Origin: Diplosphaera chodatii
Taxonomy: Eukaryota > Chlorophyta > Trebouxiophyceae > Prasiolales > Stichococcaceae
Reading direction: 5' to 3'
Assembly: GCA_032358165.1 (NCBI GenBank)
Contig: JAALGY010000001.1
Coordinates: forward strand, 1,674,001-1,738,000
Length of the DNA stretch: 64,000 nt
How positions within the stretch are numbered: position 1 is the first letter of the stretch; each line of letters opens with the position of its first letter. Shown here in pieces: positions 26,182 to 37,509 of the stretch. The notes below the pieces were generated by a model that saw only the letters and a list, made by a program, of their open reading frames with translations, had not been told where the DNA came from and did not search any database. Made by a program: the position numbers and the translations under genes.

Positions 26182-29100
26182 TCAAGTCCAGCAAAGGTTG
26201 GGCCCGTCAGGAGCGTGGCGAGCACACCACATTTTTGGCAACGTGGGATGTAGAAGCAGAGCGCATACAATGCTACAGCGTGCCTGCTGGACCATGTGTG
26301 CCGCTATGGCTGGATCCATCTCATGACGCACACCGACATTCTCCGAACGGAGTCCATTGGCGCCCCCGGGGGCCTCCTCGGCCAACACCACCTTGATGGG
26401 CCGAGAATCCTTGTATGCACCTGCTCGCATATCAACCCACATTGCTGTGACAGGCAGCAGACAGCATCAGCATGCTACATGTTCTGCTGCTGCATGTTCA
26501 GGTGTACTGCATGATGGGAGCGTGGTCTATGAAAGCTGCCGACACATAGACGCACCAGCTCACAGGTGCGCGCCATAATATTGGCAGATAGTTAATACAA
26601 GCTACTAACGTTACCTTAAACAGAAAAGCAATATTATAGTTTGTCAGCAGTGCATGCTCTTGGACATTCAACACAGCCACGTCGCGCACCTCGGACGCCG
26701 CTGAAGGGCGGCAGCTGGAGGACGGGCTTCTGGTCGTCCATGTCGCCCGCGGCCTCAACATCCTGGTCCTGGTGCGGGTGCTTCTCGCCCTCGTCATCCG
26801 CGTGTTTCTGCGGGTGACAGACGCAGGCCAGCTGCTTCATGCGGGGTGCAACTGTGTGGGTGCTGTGCTGCATGGCTGCATATGCAGCATATGGTTGGGA
26901 CCCCAGGTCGCTTCTGACGAGTTTCCAGCCATCTTTGCACAGCAGTTGACTTGCTCCTGTTGTGGCACAAAGATGCAGCCGCCGTATATGAGACACCTTT
27001 GCACGGGTTGGTAAGAGTAAGCAACAATTGGAGACTACTCACAATGGGGCCTGATGGCCGGAACAACAGCTCGTAGAGAAGCGCGGCAATAACAGCGCCC
27101 GAGAACGGCCCGACCCAGAATATCCACTGATCTGTGAAGACGCCCGAAACCACGGCGGGCCCAAACGAGCGGGCAGCTGTGAGGAGCACACCATTCATCA
27201 GGCCTCATTGTCGAAACAGGTCGGAGTCTCGAGAAATCACAGCGTCAGAGGCCTCATGTGTGCATGTCTGCATAGCTTGCAGTGAAGCAACATGACAAGC
27301 TGGACCGATGCCTTCAGGGAGAGCCACTCACGGTTGATACTGCAACCATCGATGGCTACAGCCGCCTGCAAATGCAAGCGATGATGCCGTGATATGACGG
27401 GCGCAAGCATTTGCTAGGCGATATCTTGAGGCAACACTCGAGTGGTGGTCAATGTTCAGACCAGCTGCTTACCAGGTGACAGATGAATACTGTCATTCCA
27501 ATGGCCAGCGGGGCTAGGATCTGCGTAATGCACCACACCGTGTGATGTCCACGCTAATATGCTGCTCATATCAACTTGACATATCCATTGACAATCTGCT
27601 GTGCGGTGGGTGGGTGGGCAGTTAGTCACAGCCAGCGTATGCAACCATGCAGTTTGCAGAACCCACCGGCAAGTGCGTGGAGATCTTGGCACGGTTTGCG
27701 TCCGTGGCAGCAAACACAACGAAGACGAGCACCAGGGTGAGCAGTGTCTCCATCAGCCATCCTGAAGCCTGCACAAGTTGTACAGCCATGCGCTTTGCAA
27801 GTGCCACGAGAATTGCAAGTGCCACGAGAACATGTGGCCAACAGGTGAACCGATGCTGACGCTGCTTGTGACTTGCTGAATGCCGAGGAGACACCTACAC
27901 CCACCTTTGAGATGCCAGGCAGCAGCCGATTGGTGCCGCCTGTTGATGCATTCCACCCACTTCTGTCGGTCTGTGGGTGTCAAAACAGCCAGACATTCAG
28001 CCGCACTTGCTGGGCAACATGACATGCATGAGCTGCTGCTGCTGCTGCATCAATGACACTGCCCCTGCCCCTCACACCCTCAACTTGTAGCCGGTGCGCA
28101 CCGCATAGACGAATGCCGATCCTAGGATGGCGCCAGCCAGCTGGCAGAACCAGTAGGCAAATGCGCGCAGCAGCGTCACCTTCTTGGTGATGAGGAAGGC
28201 CAGGGTGACTGCGGCAACAGAGTCGTATGACCAGTCATGTAGCAACATGGTGCCAACATGCCGCATGTCAACTGCAGCGAGCGGTGCCTGGAGTGCAACA
28301 GTTGCTCATGCACAGGCACAGCAGGGATGCTGTGGGAGCTGTCAGAGTGGGATGTGTGTCGACCCTGGGGCGCAGCTCACCAGCTGGGTTCAGATGCCCG
28401 CCTGAACACAAGCGCAACATATCAGTGAAGACTCTCAGAGAGTGTGCAGTGCTGTGGGCAGAATTCATATGCACACATGGCGCTGCTGCTCTGTTGATGT
28501 TCTGCTGAGCCACAAATGCTGCGCACCGCTGAAGGATGCGCTGAGGTACACCAGCACAAAGATGCAAAAACCGAAGGAAGTGGCAATGGTCAGCACCCGG
28601 CTGTTGTTCAGGAAGCAGTCTTCCGGCTCGACTGCATCACAGAAGCAGTACCCACTGGTGGGAGACGCAGCATTGTACGCAGCTGGCTGCGCAAAAAGTT
28701 GCAGCAGGCACAGCACACGGTAGGACAGTCTCATCTATGACTGTTCCATGTTCAGAAGCACTTCCTTCATCCCAAGCATGGCTGTGATACGATCAGTTTT
28801 GGAGGCAAACTGTGGCCAAGACGCACCAACTTGACCGGTTGCGGCGCTGGCATTTGTAGTGGAGGTGTCTGCCGAGTGGCAGCCGAAGACCACGGTGCCT
28901 GCGCTAGGACAAGGGACATCAGGCCTGCAGGAGTGCTCGAGCCACAAGTTCTGCCCAACGCCTTATGACCACTACAGCTATTCGGAACTAAGAATCACGC
29001 AGGAGCAGCCGTACCCGTTGCAATGTAGATGAAGAAGGCCACTGCGAAGAACTCGGCAGCACAAGCCTGCAGCGCACAAGGGATGCAACGGTCTGACAAC

Positions 29101-29431
29101 CATCCCCCATGTGCGTTCAAACGCTGCAAATGCAACCGGCTATCTTCACTCCTCACCTTCAAGAATGCTCCATTGACTGACTCCCACATTGGCGTCTGCA
29201 CGGAAGGATTAACATGTGAAAGCTTCATCGGCAGAAGTGCAGCCCACAAGACAGAGGCAACATGTCAGCAGACAGTGTTGCGCAGCATGGGACTCTGGAC
29301 CAAGGAAGATCGAGTCACACCTGCAGACCAAGCATGATCTTTTTGTCATTTGATGAGACTTTCGGCATCTGGATCAGCGGGTGCCGCTGCTTGGTGTCTT
29401 CCCTGGTGCGCGCTGCACCCTCAGTGGCCAT
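26182..29431 (-). CDS. aquaporin (MIP family), plasma-membrane-intrinsic-like
   Basis: This is a membrane channel for water or small neutral solutes. Phase-consistent exons: 29321-29431, 29157-29195, 29015-29066, 28827-28898, 28527-28631, 28381-28401, 28078-28208, 27667-27768, 27473-27520, 27332-27365, 27043-27176 and from 26807 downward. The start gives MATEGAARTREDTKQRHP. Helix 1 is AAEFFAVAFFIYIATG. A Ser/Thr/Ala-rich extracellular loop follows, then helix 2 TIATSFGFCIFVLVYLSASF. The first NPA box, GGHLNPA, sits on a 21-nt microexon. Helices 3-5 come next (RAFAYWFCQLAGAILGSAF, WLMETLLTLVLVFVVFA, LAPLAIGMTVFICHL). The second NPA box, INPARSFGPA, is split by an intron inside the Pro codon. 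Helix 6 follows FTDQWIFWVGPFSG. The acidic/His-rich tail either stops at 26634 (340 aa) or splices, in phase, to AYKDSRPIKVVLAEEAPGG and stops at 26182. Confidence 0.88.
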
Positions 29432-30180
29432 GTTGGTGCTGGCGTTGCAACGCGGCTGGCGACCTGCCATCAGCAACCATTAATCAGAGCTCGTTGAGCT
29501 CTTTGGCGTGATGGTCCGCATGTGAGTCAGACAACACCTGATAAGATAGCAATCCGACAGGCTCACACCGAAGCCGGTTGATACTGGCAACTTCATCAGT
29601 CTGAGTTGTGGGATCACGCATCAATGGTTTGCCTGTGCGCCACACTTGAGGTGGCAGGTGACACTGTAATGCTCGTTTCAAGGCACGCACCTGTGTGTGT
29701 TGTGTGTCGGGTACAAGCCCGGTCGCTCAGCCGGCCCGCTGACCAAATAGTCCGGCTGATTGACGCAGAGCGTGCTCGCCGGATGGACGGTGACGCGTTT
29801 GCGGGTGTTGGGTGGCGTGTGGCGTCACAGCTGAGGGGCCAAGGTTGGGAGTTGCCGTCAAGCTGCCATGCAGATACCATGTGTTGCACGACACACGTGG
29901 GTAGAGATCTCCCGCTTTTTTTAAATAGCCAGCTAGAGTGTAACAGTACTGCCACGGCCATGAACTTAGTGAAGGAGCATATGTTTAGGGTTCAGGCAGT
30001 GGGAGTTTCTATCAATTTCTTCCTATGTTAACTTCATGGCCGTGGCCGTACTGTTGCGCCTTACCAACAGCTGCCGACTTGGCCAACAGAATCAAACGCT
30101 CCGTCACCTGCCCGAAGTGTAGTCCCCAGCTGCCTGCAGTCCTTTGTGAGCGACACACGCAGCACGTCGCAGCCGGGCCG
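29432..30180. other. intergenic region with inverted repeat
   Basis: This lies upstream of the aquaporin start and downstream of the thioesterase stop, both on the minus strand. It should hold the aquaporin promoter. Apart from the inverted repeat listed separately, I see only short unconserved open frames. Confidence 0.45.
29942..30055. repeat. 27-bp inverted repeat, 60-nt loop
   Basis: The arms are 29942-29968 and 30029-30055. Read as a stem they match at 25 of 27 positions around the core gccacggccatgaa. The loop of 60 nt is AT-rich and unrelated. The size would fit a small-RNA precursor, a short MITE remnant or a structured 3' element; nothing decides among these. Confidence 0.75.
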
Positions 30181-31522
30181 TCAACCGGCCCACAGCTGTG
30201 CCAGGTCCACAAGCTGCGCCTCGCAAGTGGCGTACAGCACGCTGCCATCTGCGCTGGTGATGCTGCCATCCACCCAGCAGCGCACGCCCTGGCTCCTGTT
30301 GATGTTGCAGGCGATGCGGAGTGTGGTGTTCAGCGGCACCGCCTTCTTGATCCGAAAGGCCGCCTCCAGCGTGGCCAGCGTCGGCGCCCACGCCATCTTG
30401 GCAGCCTCTGCTGTCGCCTCGTCCAGCAGGCTCTCCACTGCGCCACCATGTGCAGACACCTGCATCGGTGGCGCAGGCACCAATGGATGGTGCTACGAAG
30501 TCGCGAGCCTTGTCACATTGTAGGGAAGCTATCAGCCATGGCAGCACCAGCGGCAGAACCTACCCAACAGGCCGCGCCAATGGAGGCTGCCTCACCCAGC
30601 CGCGCGGCCGCTAGCAGCAGTCCATACTCATCTCCCTGTGGCTCCTGTAACATGTTGGTCTGTGCAATCATTCAGGTTCACATCCCAGGCCACCTGCTTG
30701 GTAGCTCCACGCTGGAAATCCATGGACGAAGACCAGCTGTATCACGTCCATGTGCAGACTGTTTCTACCATACCCTAGCACGATTACTGCATTCTTTCAC
30801 CTGATAAAACATGCGCAGGTCGAGCCCAGCACGGCAGGCGCCATCCCCGGTGGTCCAGCCACCATCTGGTAGCGCCTGGTAGCTGCTGACCTCCCCAGCC
30901 ATGTGCTTCTCGAAAGCATGGCTGCCGGGCCGCTGCATCAGCTCTGTCAGCAGAGCATCTCCTGGCGGGAATAGCCCATGTAGCCTGCACCCAATGCGAC
31001 AGTGCGTGCAAGTGTCTTGCTGATGCTTTGGTGGACATGGTTCTACGCAGGCCACCTGACCATGAGCACAATCGCTGACACATACAGTTAGGGTCTTTTA
31101 CACCTGAACGGAATGCCATGGGCGATGGCTGCCGCTCGGTACCCCGCCACGGTGGCCGTCAGCTGGTGTTGCCGCAGATTGGGCGGCGCATTGGCTGGGT
31201 CGAGGTCCGGCCGCTGCGGCTGGATTCTGCCGCCCCCAGGCTGAGCTGGATCCGCATCCTCTGGTGTCGATGCCATTGTCACAAGGACATCAGCCTGCCC
31301 ATTTTCCGGTGGGTGCTCAGCTGGTACACCAGCTGGGCCGTTCGCGGTGCTGCTGGTGCTGCTCAGAGGCAGGCCACACTGCCGGCTGCTGCGCAGGTAG
31401 TACGCCTGGATCTGCGCCTCTGTCCACGTGTCAGCAGCTTCTTCAGGAGGTGATGGGACTTCTGGGTGCTGCTGTTCGAGGTGTTCCAACAGGTTGATGC
31501 GCCTGACCACGTCCTCGCGCAT
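30181..31522 (-). CDS. hotdog-fold acyl-CoA thioesterase-like protein (4HBT superfamily)
   Basis: Enzymes of this fold hydrolyse acyl-CoA or acyl-ACP thioesters. The likely start is 31522 (MREDVVRRINLLEHLEQQHP) in an exon to about 31105. That exon carries a Pro/Ala-rich region and LRQHQLTATVAGYRAAAIAHG. Further exons: about 30805-30967 (GSHAFEKHMAGEVSSYQALP then GLDLRMFY), about 30568-30645 (DEYGLLLAAARLGEAASIG) and about 30181-30463. The last exon has HGGAVESLLDEATAEAAKM, the 'HGGaxxxllDE' catalytic helix typical of the THEM/PaaI branch. Strand segments TLEAAFRIKKAVPLNTTLRI and GSVLYATCEAQLVDLAQLW follow, then the stop at 30181-30183. An in-frame acceptor just upstream of the start (PDFAQPVAAAMRED) means another N-terminal exon, perhaps a targeting peptide, could exist. 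It is transcribed away from HMG-CoA synthase. Substrate unknown. Confidence 0.72.
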
Positions 31523-32161
31523 TGCCGCAGCGACTGGTTGGGCAAAATCTGGCTGCTGAGCTCACAGCGTTGACGGTTCTACATCGCATACGTGTAGCAC
31601 ATCTTTGTGACGGATCTCCGACAGTGTGAAGTGCTTTCACTGCAGCAGCATCTGGAGCAGTGCAATCGCAGTGTGCACTGGAACTCCTGGATGGCTTTCA
31701 CGAAGGATATGGCCGGTCGGAAGGCTGCACTCAAAGCAGCCGTCTGGTGCTGTCAATGGTATGAAGTGCTGGTCACGCAGTTTCGCCTCGCCATCAAACT
31801 GGCACGGCTGGCCGTGCCGCCAGCGCCAGCGCAGAATGCCAAGCAGCCTTGGTCCGATCAAATATCTGCACGTGCAAGATCCTTGGCACCTTTCAGCCTG
31901 GGCAAGCTGCTACACATCCCGTCTCTTTCAGGTCTCTCGAGTGTAGGTTCGCATCTGCTTCACCGCTGACTGCTGAGCACCGCTCTGCGCAACTGCTGGC
32001 TCCTGAACAAGCTGGTTGTATCGGCTGACGTCTGCTGCGCACTTGCCGGCTGAGCTGCTGTGTTGGTCAGGGCAGGTCCCACTGTTCGGGACTGTCGTAC
32101 CTTTGCATGTGGTGACGGTAAGCATGCTTGGGTAGGTAGTGAGACGCCGCCCACGGGCGGC
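31523..32161. promoter_or_regulatory. divergent promoter region, thioesterase / HMG-CoA synthase
   Basis: The thioesterase reads leftward from about 31522 and HMG-CoA synthase rightward from 32162, leaving about 640 bp for both promoters. A minus-strand frame at 31637-31861 (containing FIPLTAPDGCFECSLPTG) looks somewhat protein-like and could be an upstream exon of the thioesterase. I could not join it with consistent phases. No TATA box is convincing. Confidence 0.45.
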
Positions 32162-34112
32162 ATGCAGGAAAATGGAGCGCCGAGCCAGCCAGAGCACATC
32201 GGTATCCTTGCGCTGGAGGTCTACATCCCGCCCACATACGTAAGACTGCAGACCTGTGGTCGCAGCATGCAGCAGCCACGGCACAGACCTTTACGCCCCT
32301 GCGGCGATCGTCAAGGGTCTGTAGCCCCGCAGTGCAGCACATGCTCTTCCTGTGCAATTGCAGGCAGCACACCGTGTTGGCAAAATCATGTACCAGGGTC
32401 AAGATCCCGAGGGTGCTGCCTTGCAGGTGTCGCAGGAGGAGCTGGAACGTCATGACGGCGTGCCTGCCGGAAAGTACACTGCCGGTCTCGGGCAGGTGCG
32501 AGCAGCACAGGGTGCTGTTAGGTGCAGTGAGCAGGAGAGGCGACGTGTTCAAGCAGGGTTGCTTGTCTTTGCATGTTGCCATGGGATGGTCAGCTGCTGG
32601 TCTAGGGACTTTGCCCACGGTAACATCACGCCGGTGGCACAAGCAATGCTCTCGCACCCCTGACACCCCTGCACTACCCAGCATTCGGCTTGTCACCGAC
32701 TGACGCAGGAGGCGCTGTCATTTTGCGAGGACTGCGAGGACGTGGTGTCGCTGGCCATGAGCGCCGTGGCCGCGCTGCTGCTGAAGCACGGCATCGACCC
32801 CTCCCGCGTCGGCAGGTGCAGCGATGTCGCCATAGCCCGGCTTCAGCAAGCGCTCTGCTACTGGCTTCCATGAACAAGCACATGCTACGGCAGCAAAGTT
32901 GCGATCTCGGCGGCAATATCGCAGGCGTGCGCAGCAATTTCTGGGTGAAAGGTTTCATAGTGGTCGTGTGCCACAGCGGTGCTGTTGCCATCAACCTGCA
33001 GGCTGGAGGTGGGCACTGAGTCCAGTCTGGACCGCAGCAAACCCATCAAGAGCTACCTGGTGCCGCTCTTCCCCGGCAACTCCACCATTGAGGTGTGCAG
33101 TTGATTCTGCCTGACCTTACCAGCTGGGCCTTGTGAGGACACTGCACAGGTAGCCATACTGAAGCATAGCTGCTTTTCGCTGGTGCTGCAGGGCGTGGAT
33201 TGTGTGGGCGCATGCCTGGGTGCAACGACCGCCTTCTTCAACGCTGTCAACTGGATGGAGTCGCGCGCCTGGGATGGACGCCTCGCCATCGTGGTGCGCC
33301 AGCCTGTAGCACATCATCGCATGGCATCAACTGTATAGTGGTACAGGCGCGCAGGTCGGCTGACTGTGCGGACGCGCTGCAGTGAGCGCTTTGAGAGCGG
33401 CTGTTGGTGAGATGCATGCTGCCAACTGCAGGTGGCGGCGGACATCGCCCTGTACCCAAAAGGGCCTGCGAGGGCATCTGGCGGCGCTGGTGCAGCCGCC
33501 ATGCTGATAGGTAAGAGTATCAAAGGAGCCTGCCTGCCAGTTGCTTGCAGGTGGAAAGCTTCCAAATAGGACTTGGCCGTATGCTGGAGTCTACAACCTC
33601 AACGCTGCTGCAGGGCCGGACGCGCCCCTGGTGCTGGACCGCGGCGTGATGGCCGCCCACTCGGAGCACGCGCACGACTTCTACAAGCCGGCGGGCCAGT
33701 TCTTCCCGGTGGTGAGCGTGTTTCAGCTGAGCCGCGTCGACGAGGACTGCAGCCTTCTCGGACATGCATGCTTTGCTGGCTGGCGCACCTGCTCGCCTGC
33801 TGGGCTGGGCCATGGGCTGTCGGCCTGAACCCTCAAAACGCTGAAACAGGTGCAGCAGTGGTGTGCTGCCCTCATTCAGCGCAGCGTGCCAACCATCTGC
33901 ATTAGCAGCAGTGCCGGTGTTGATCAGGATTGCGGGCAAGAGGAGCAGGGCTAAGGAGTTGGTGGGCACCTGCCGCAATGCTGGCGTCACGCTTCATGCA
34001 AAGACGAAATGACATGGACCTGCACCCCGCTGCAGTGGGACGGGCGCGAGTCGGTGGACAGCTACCTGCGCACGCTGCGCCGCTGCTACGGGGCCGTCTG
34101 CGAGCGCTTTGA

Positions 34113-34148
<36 letters not shown>

Positions 34149-36288
34149 CGCCGGGCGCTCCGGCAAGGCCGCACGTTTCAGCCTGGATAGGTACGCTGCT
34201 GCCTTACATGTCCTTTGAGGCATCACCTGACTCTGCGGCCCCTGGCGGCGTGCCCCATGCGGACGCCTCCACGTGACCACAGCAGCTGCTGCCTGACGTG
34301 GTGCATCGTGCAAGCCTGCTGACTCGCTTCCAGCACCAGCATTACCACAACTGCAGGAAGCCGGTTTCCCCAGCAAGGTACGTGCATGCGGCGGCTCATC
34401 AGCTGTAGATGTGTCCCCACAGGGTGGACTACGCGGTGTTTCATGCGCCCTTCAACCGCATGACCCGCAAGGCTGTGGCGACGCTCGCCGACGCAGACAC
34501 CCGCAGGTGCCTCTCGTGCTGCATGGTTGACCAGCCCCGTACGCCGATAGCCGACAGCGGTAGCTGCAAGCACCGGTGCCCTCTGCTCATCATAGACGAC
34601 CATGATGTTAATCACTGTCAACATGCTTCCAGCACTGGCCTCCGGGCAGATGCATGGTGGCCTGAGACCCGCACAGGGAGTGTGTGCACCTCCGACTGCA
34701 GGCGGGCTGCGAGGCGCACCTCCCTGGATGGCAGCCGCGCCACGGTGGACACTACAGGGCAGGCAGCCACCGTCAGCCTCGATGGCACAGAGTCGCTTTA
34801 CCACGGCAAGGTGCGTGACAATAGCAGCAAACAATGCACTTGCTGCTACTCGAGCTTCTGATTGGGTGGGCCTCAGCAGGGCCTATGAGGACCGATTCGC
34901 AGTGCAGCTGCGGGCTGACTCGCACTTCAGGGGCCGGGGTGTAGGGTACAGCAGACATGCATCTGCAGCCCATGCTGGCTGCGCGCAGGCTCACAGGCTG
35001 GGGACATCACAAGAGGCAGCATGCCACTATGCACCCACAAGGGCGGCTGCCATCCCTTCAGTTCACATCCGGCAGCGAGTAGAAGATATCGACACCGTGT
35101 GACTGAGGTGTGTTGCCCACCACTGTGTTTCACCCATCACTCTGCTGTCAACCTGCTCAGGTGGCATCAGCGGCGGAGCTGCCACGGCAGACGGGGAACA
35201 TGTACACGGCCTCGCTGTGGGCGGGCCTGGCGTCCCTGATCAGCGAGCTGGGCGACGAGCTGCTGGCGTGCCAGGTGACACTTTGTGCCACAGGTCGCGC
35301 ACATGCTGCAGCGGATTCGCTGCAGTTTCACTCACTGCTTGTTCAGGCTCGAGACCCGCCTCCAGCAACCTCAAGTGTTGGCCGTGTCCCGCCTGCTCAT
35401 CCACGCCTTCCTTCCATTCCCTGTGACCTTTGCATCGTATTTGGCTGTCTAGCACCAGCGTTCCTGACAGCCGGGCGCGCTGCGCTGCAGGTCCTGATGT
35501 TCAGCTACGGCAGCGGCGCCGCCGGCAGCATGTTCATCCTGCGGGGCCGCCGCGCAGCTAACCCCCGCTTCGACCTGGACCTGCTGTCCCGCAAGGTGAC
35601 CTGACTCGCTGTACTCAACATTGAGTAGTCACACATCATGACGATCAACAAAGCAGCAACTCAATGTGTGATCAGCTAGTCATGCTCCTGGGGCTTTATT
35701 TTTGCACCTCTCAGGTGCTGTAGCAATGCCGACCCCCACGCCTGACTCCCACACCTGCTAAAGCCCTCGTCATTGAAACCACTTTGCTTATCATGTTCGT
35801 CACTGACATGCCTGTGTCCGTCCAGCTGCCCACCCACTCCACAGTTTCTGCACGCCCATTGGCAGTGCAGTACCACATGGCCACGCGGGCCGATGATCCC
35901 AGGCAGTCATTACAGCGCTGCCAAGCTGTGAGCATCACAGAGGCAAGCGCTGACCTGCCGAGTCCGTTTCACAGCTGGGCCTGGAGGCGCGGCTGGCAGC
36001 CCGGGTGCGCAGGTCGCCAGAGGAGTTTCACGCGGCAGCCGAGGCGGCGCAGCGGCTGTGGGGCCGTGCCGACTGGCAGCCGGAGAGCAGGTGAATCAGT
36101 GAGGCCTCCTGCTGCACCTGCGTGCAGATAGGCTGTGACACAACTAGCCATGGCAAGAATAGCAAGAACATGCCACAATGGAAGACTGCTGCCTATGCTG
36201 CAGGGGAGAGCATATGCGGCCTGGGTCGTACAAGCTCTCGCGGGTGGATGCTGAGTTCCGCCGGACGTATGAGCGAGTGACGCCATGA
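32162..36288 (+). CDS. HMGS: hydroxymethylglutaryl-CoA synthase
   Basis: The enzyme condenses acetyl-CoA with acetoacetyl-CoA to HMG-CoA. Fourteen phase-consistent exons give 463 aa: 32162-32239, 32427-32495, 32709-32815, 33002-33092, 33192-33293, 33432-33510, 33614-33711, 34036-34190, 34423-34506, 34702-34810, 35161-35274, 35491-35595, 35975-36090, 36204-36288. N-terminus: [15 protein letters not shown]. Then [10 protein letters not shown] and GKYTAGLG, and [13 protein letters not shown] with the general-base Glu. [13 protein letters not shown] follows, then [19 protein letters not shown] with the acyl-accepting Cys. Also present are [44 protein letters not shown] with the catalytic His, [23 protein letters not shown], and the C-terminal [18 protein letters not shown]. 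Variations from the usual family include GACLGAT instead of NACYGGT and WDGRES instead of VDGKLS. A polyalanine insertion sits in exon 8. All three catalytic residues remain, so it should be active. No HDEL-type or obvious transit signal is seen; the cytosol is likely. Confidence 0.93.
34114..34149 (+). repeat. GCG trinucleotide tract encoding polyalanine
   Basis: About twelve consecutive gcg triplets, ending in gccgcc, sit inside HMG-CoA synthase exon 8. They encode about 13 Ala after CERFE and before [12 protein letters not shown], in a helix-connecting region that varies in length across the family. Confidence 0.85.
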
Positions 36289-37509
36289 AGCAGCATGGGA
36301 TCCCAGGGAGGTTGTCGCTGACGTCGTGGTGTGTGGCGGCTTTCTTAGGCAGCAGACAAACTGCAGGCCGCAGAGTCAGAGATCGCAGAGGGCAGTATTC
36401 ACATGGCGAGTGTGCCGGCTTCAGCGGGTCGGGCAGCGGCTGGGTGATCAGTCGATGCTGCGGTGCTGCTGAGCAGGCGCAGTATCAGCGCCAAGCATGC
36501 GGGCAAGACGAGACAGTTTTGTTGACAGCGGACAGTGTGATGCAACGAGCTGCGACCATGCTACCCTGATAGTTTGCATCAACTGCGATGGCAGTGACGT
36601 GCCCTTGCATTAAGTGCCACTGTTGTGCCTCCTAATGAGCAACATTCCCAGTACAAGGCAGACGAACGAGCAGCCAAGCACATGTAGGTAACAACGACAT
36701 CACACCTGCACAACCACATCTTGTTCGTGCGCCTACCAGATACCAGTTGTGCTATGGAAGCAGCACCACCATCTAAGCAGAAAAGCAGACCACTAAGCCC
36801 TTGGGTACATCCTCAGAGGCCAGCGACTGGGCATGTAGTAAGTAAGGAAACGTGACCATGGCCCACGAAATAGGCACGATCGGGTACTACTCTGCACGAC
36901 ACGATGGCTGCAGGAGCTGAAAGTCTCTCGCAGTCATCGAATCCGAGATGTCTGACTGTGTAAGCATGACACAGGGGCCGCCTGCCCCTCCAAATGCCCG
37001 CACAGATATCATCGCTCCATCGCTCAGCTGGCATGCATGTGCCGACTGTACATGGCCTGCAGCGACTGCCGGCACCGTGATGAGCAGCGCGCTGACAGCA
37101 GGGTCGCACGTGCGGCACTGCTTCCTGGTGACGTGGCAACCCGCTGCACCAGCGTGCTGGCACCCCTCGGGTCGGGTCAGTGTGAGCGCGGCGGATGGGA
37201 GTGCTTGCAGCAAAGCGGCTCGTCATCTGCTTCCTCGGCCACTGCAGCCACCGCCGCAGCTGGGTTCCTCGGCTGCTGCAGCCACCACGTTGACTGCCGC
37301 AGCCGCAGCCGTCAGCCACCGCCGCAGCCGGGGCGCCGCCGGCGGCGCTCCCTTCAGGTGGGGTCAGTGCGGGTGCGGCGAACTGCTCTGCTTGCTCTGC
37401 ATCTCTTCATCTGGTTCCTGAGCTGCTGCAGACACCGCCAGAGCAGTGCCGCTGCCGCCGCAGTCGCCGCCTCCGCCGCAGCCGGGGCGCCGACGGCGGC
37501 CCGCAGCCC
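36289..37509. other. intergenic, convergent 3' ends, GCC/CAG-rich
   Basis: This lies between the stops of HMG-CoA synthase (+) and the bZIP gene (-). The right half (37190-37500) is full of gccgcagccgc-type low-complexity repeats and includes a partial duplicate of the bZIP 3' end. The left part shows no gene. Confidence 0.5.

Noticed and set aside
31637..31861. Minus-strand frame with FIPLTAPDGCFECSLPTG as a separate gene
   Set aside because: It looks protein-like, but I could not connect it to the thioesterase with matching intron phase or recognise it, so it is only noted in the promoter entry.
36813..37319. 168-codon minus-strand frame downstream of the bZIP stop
   Set aside because: It lies in the convergent 3' region, is Arg/Cys/Gly-rich as expected for random GC-rich sequence, and has no motif.
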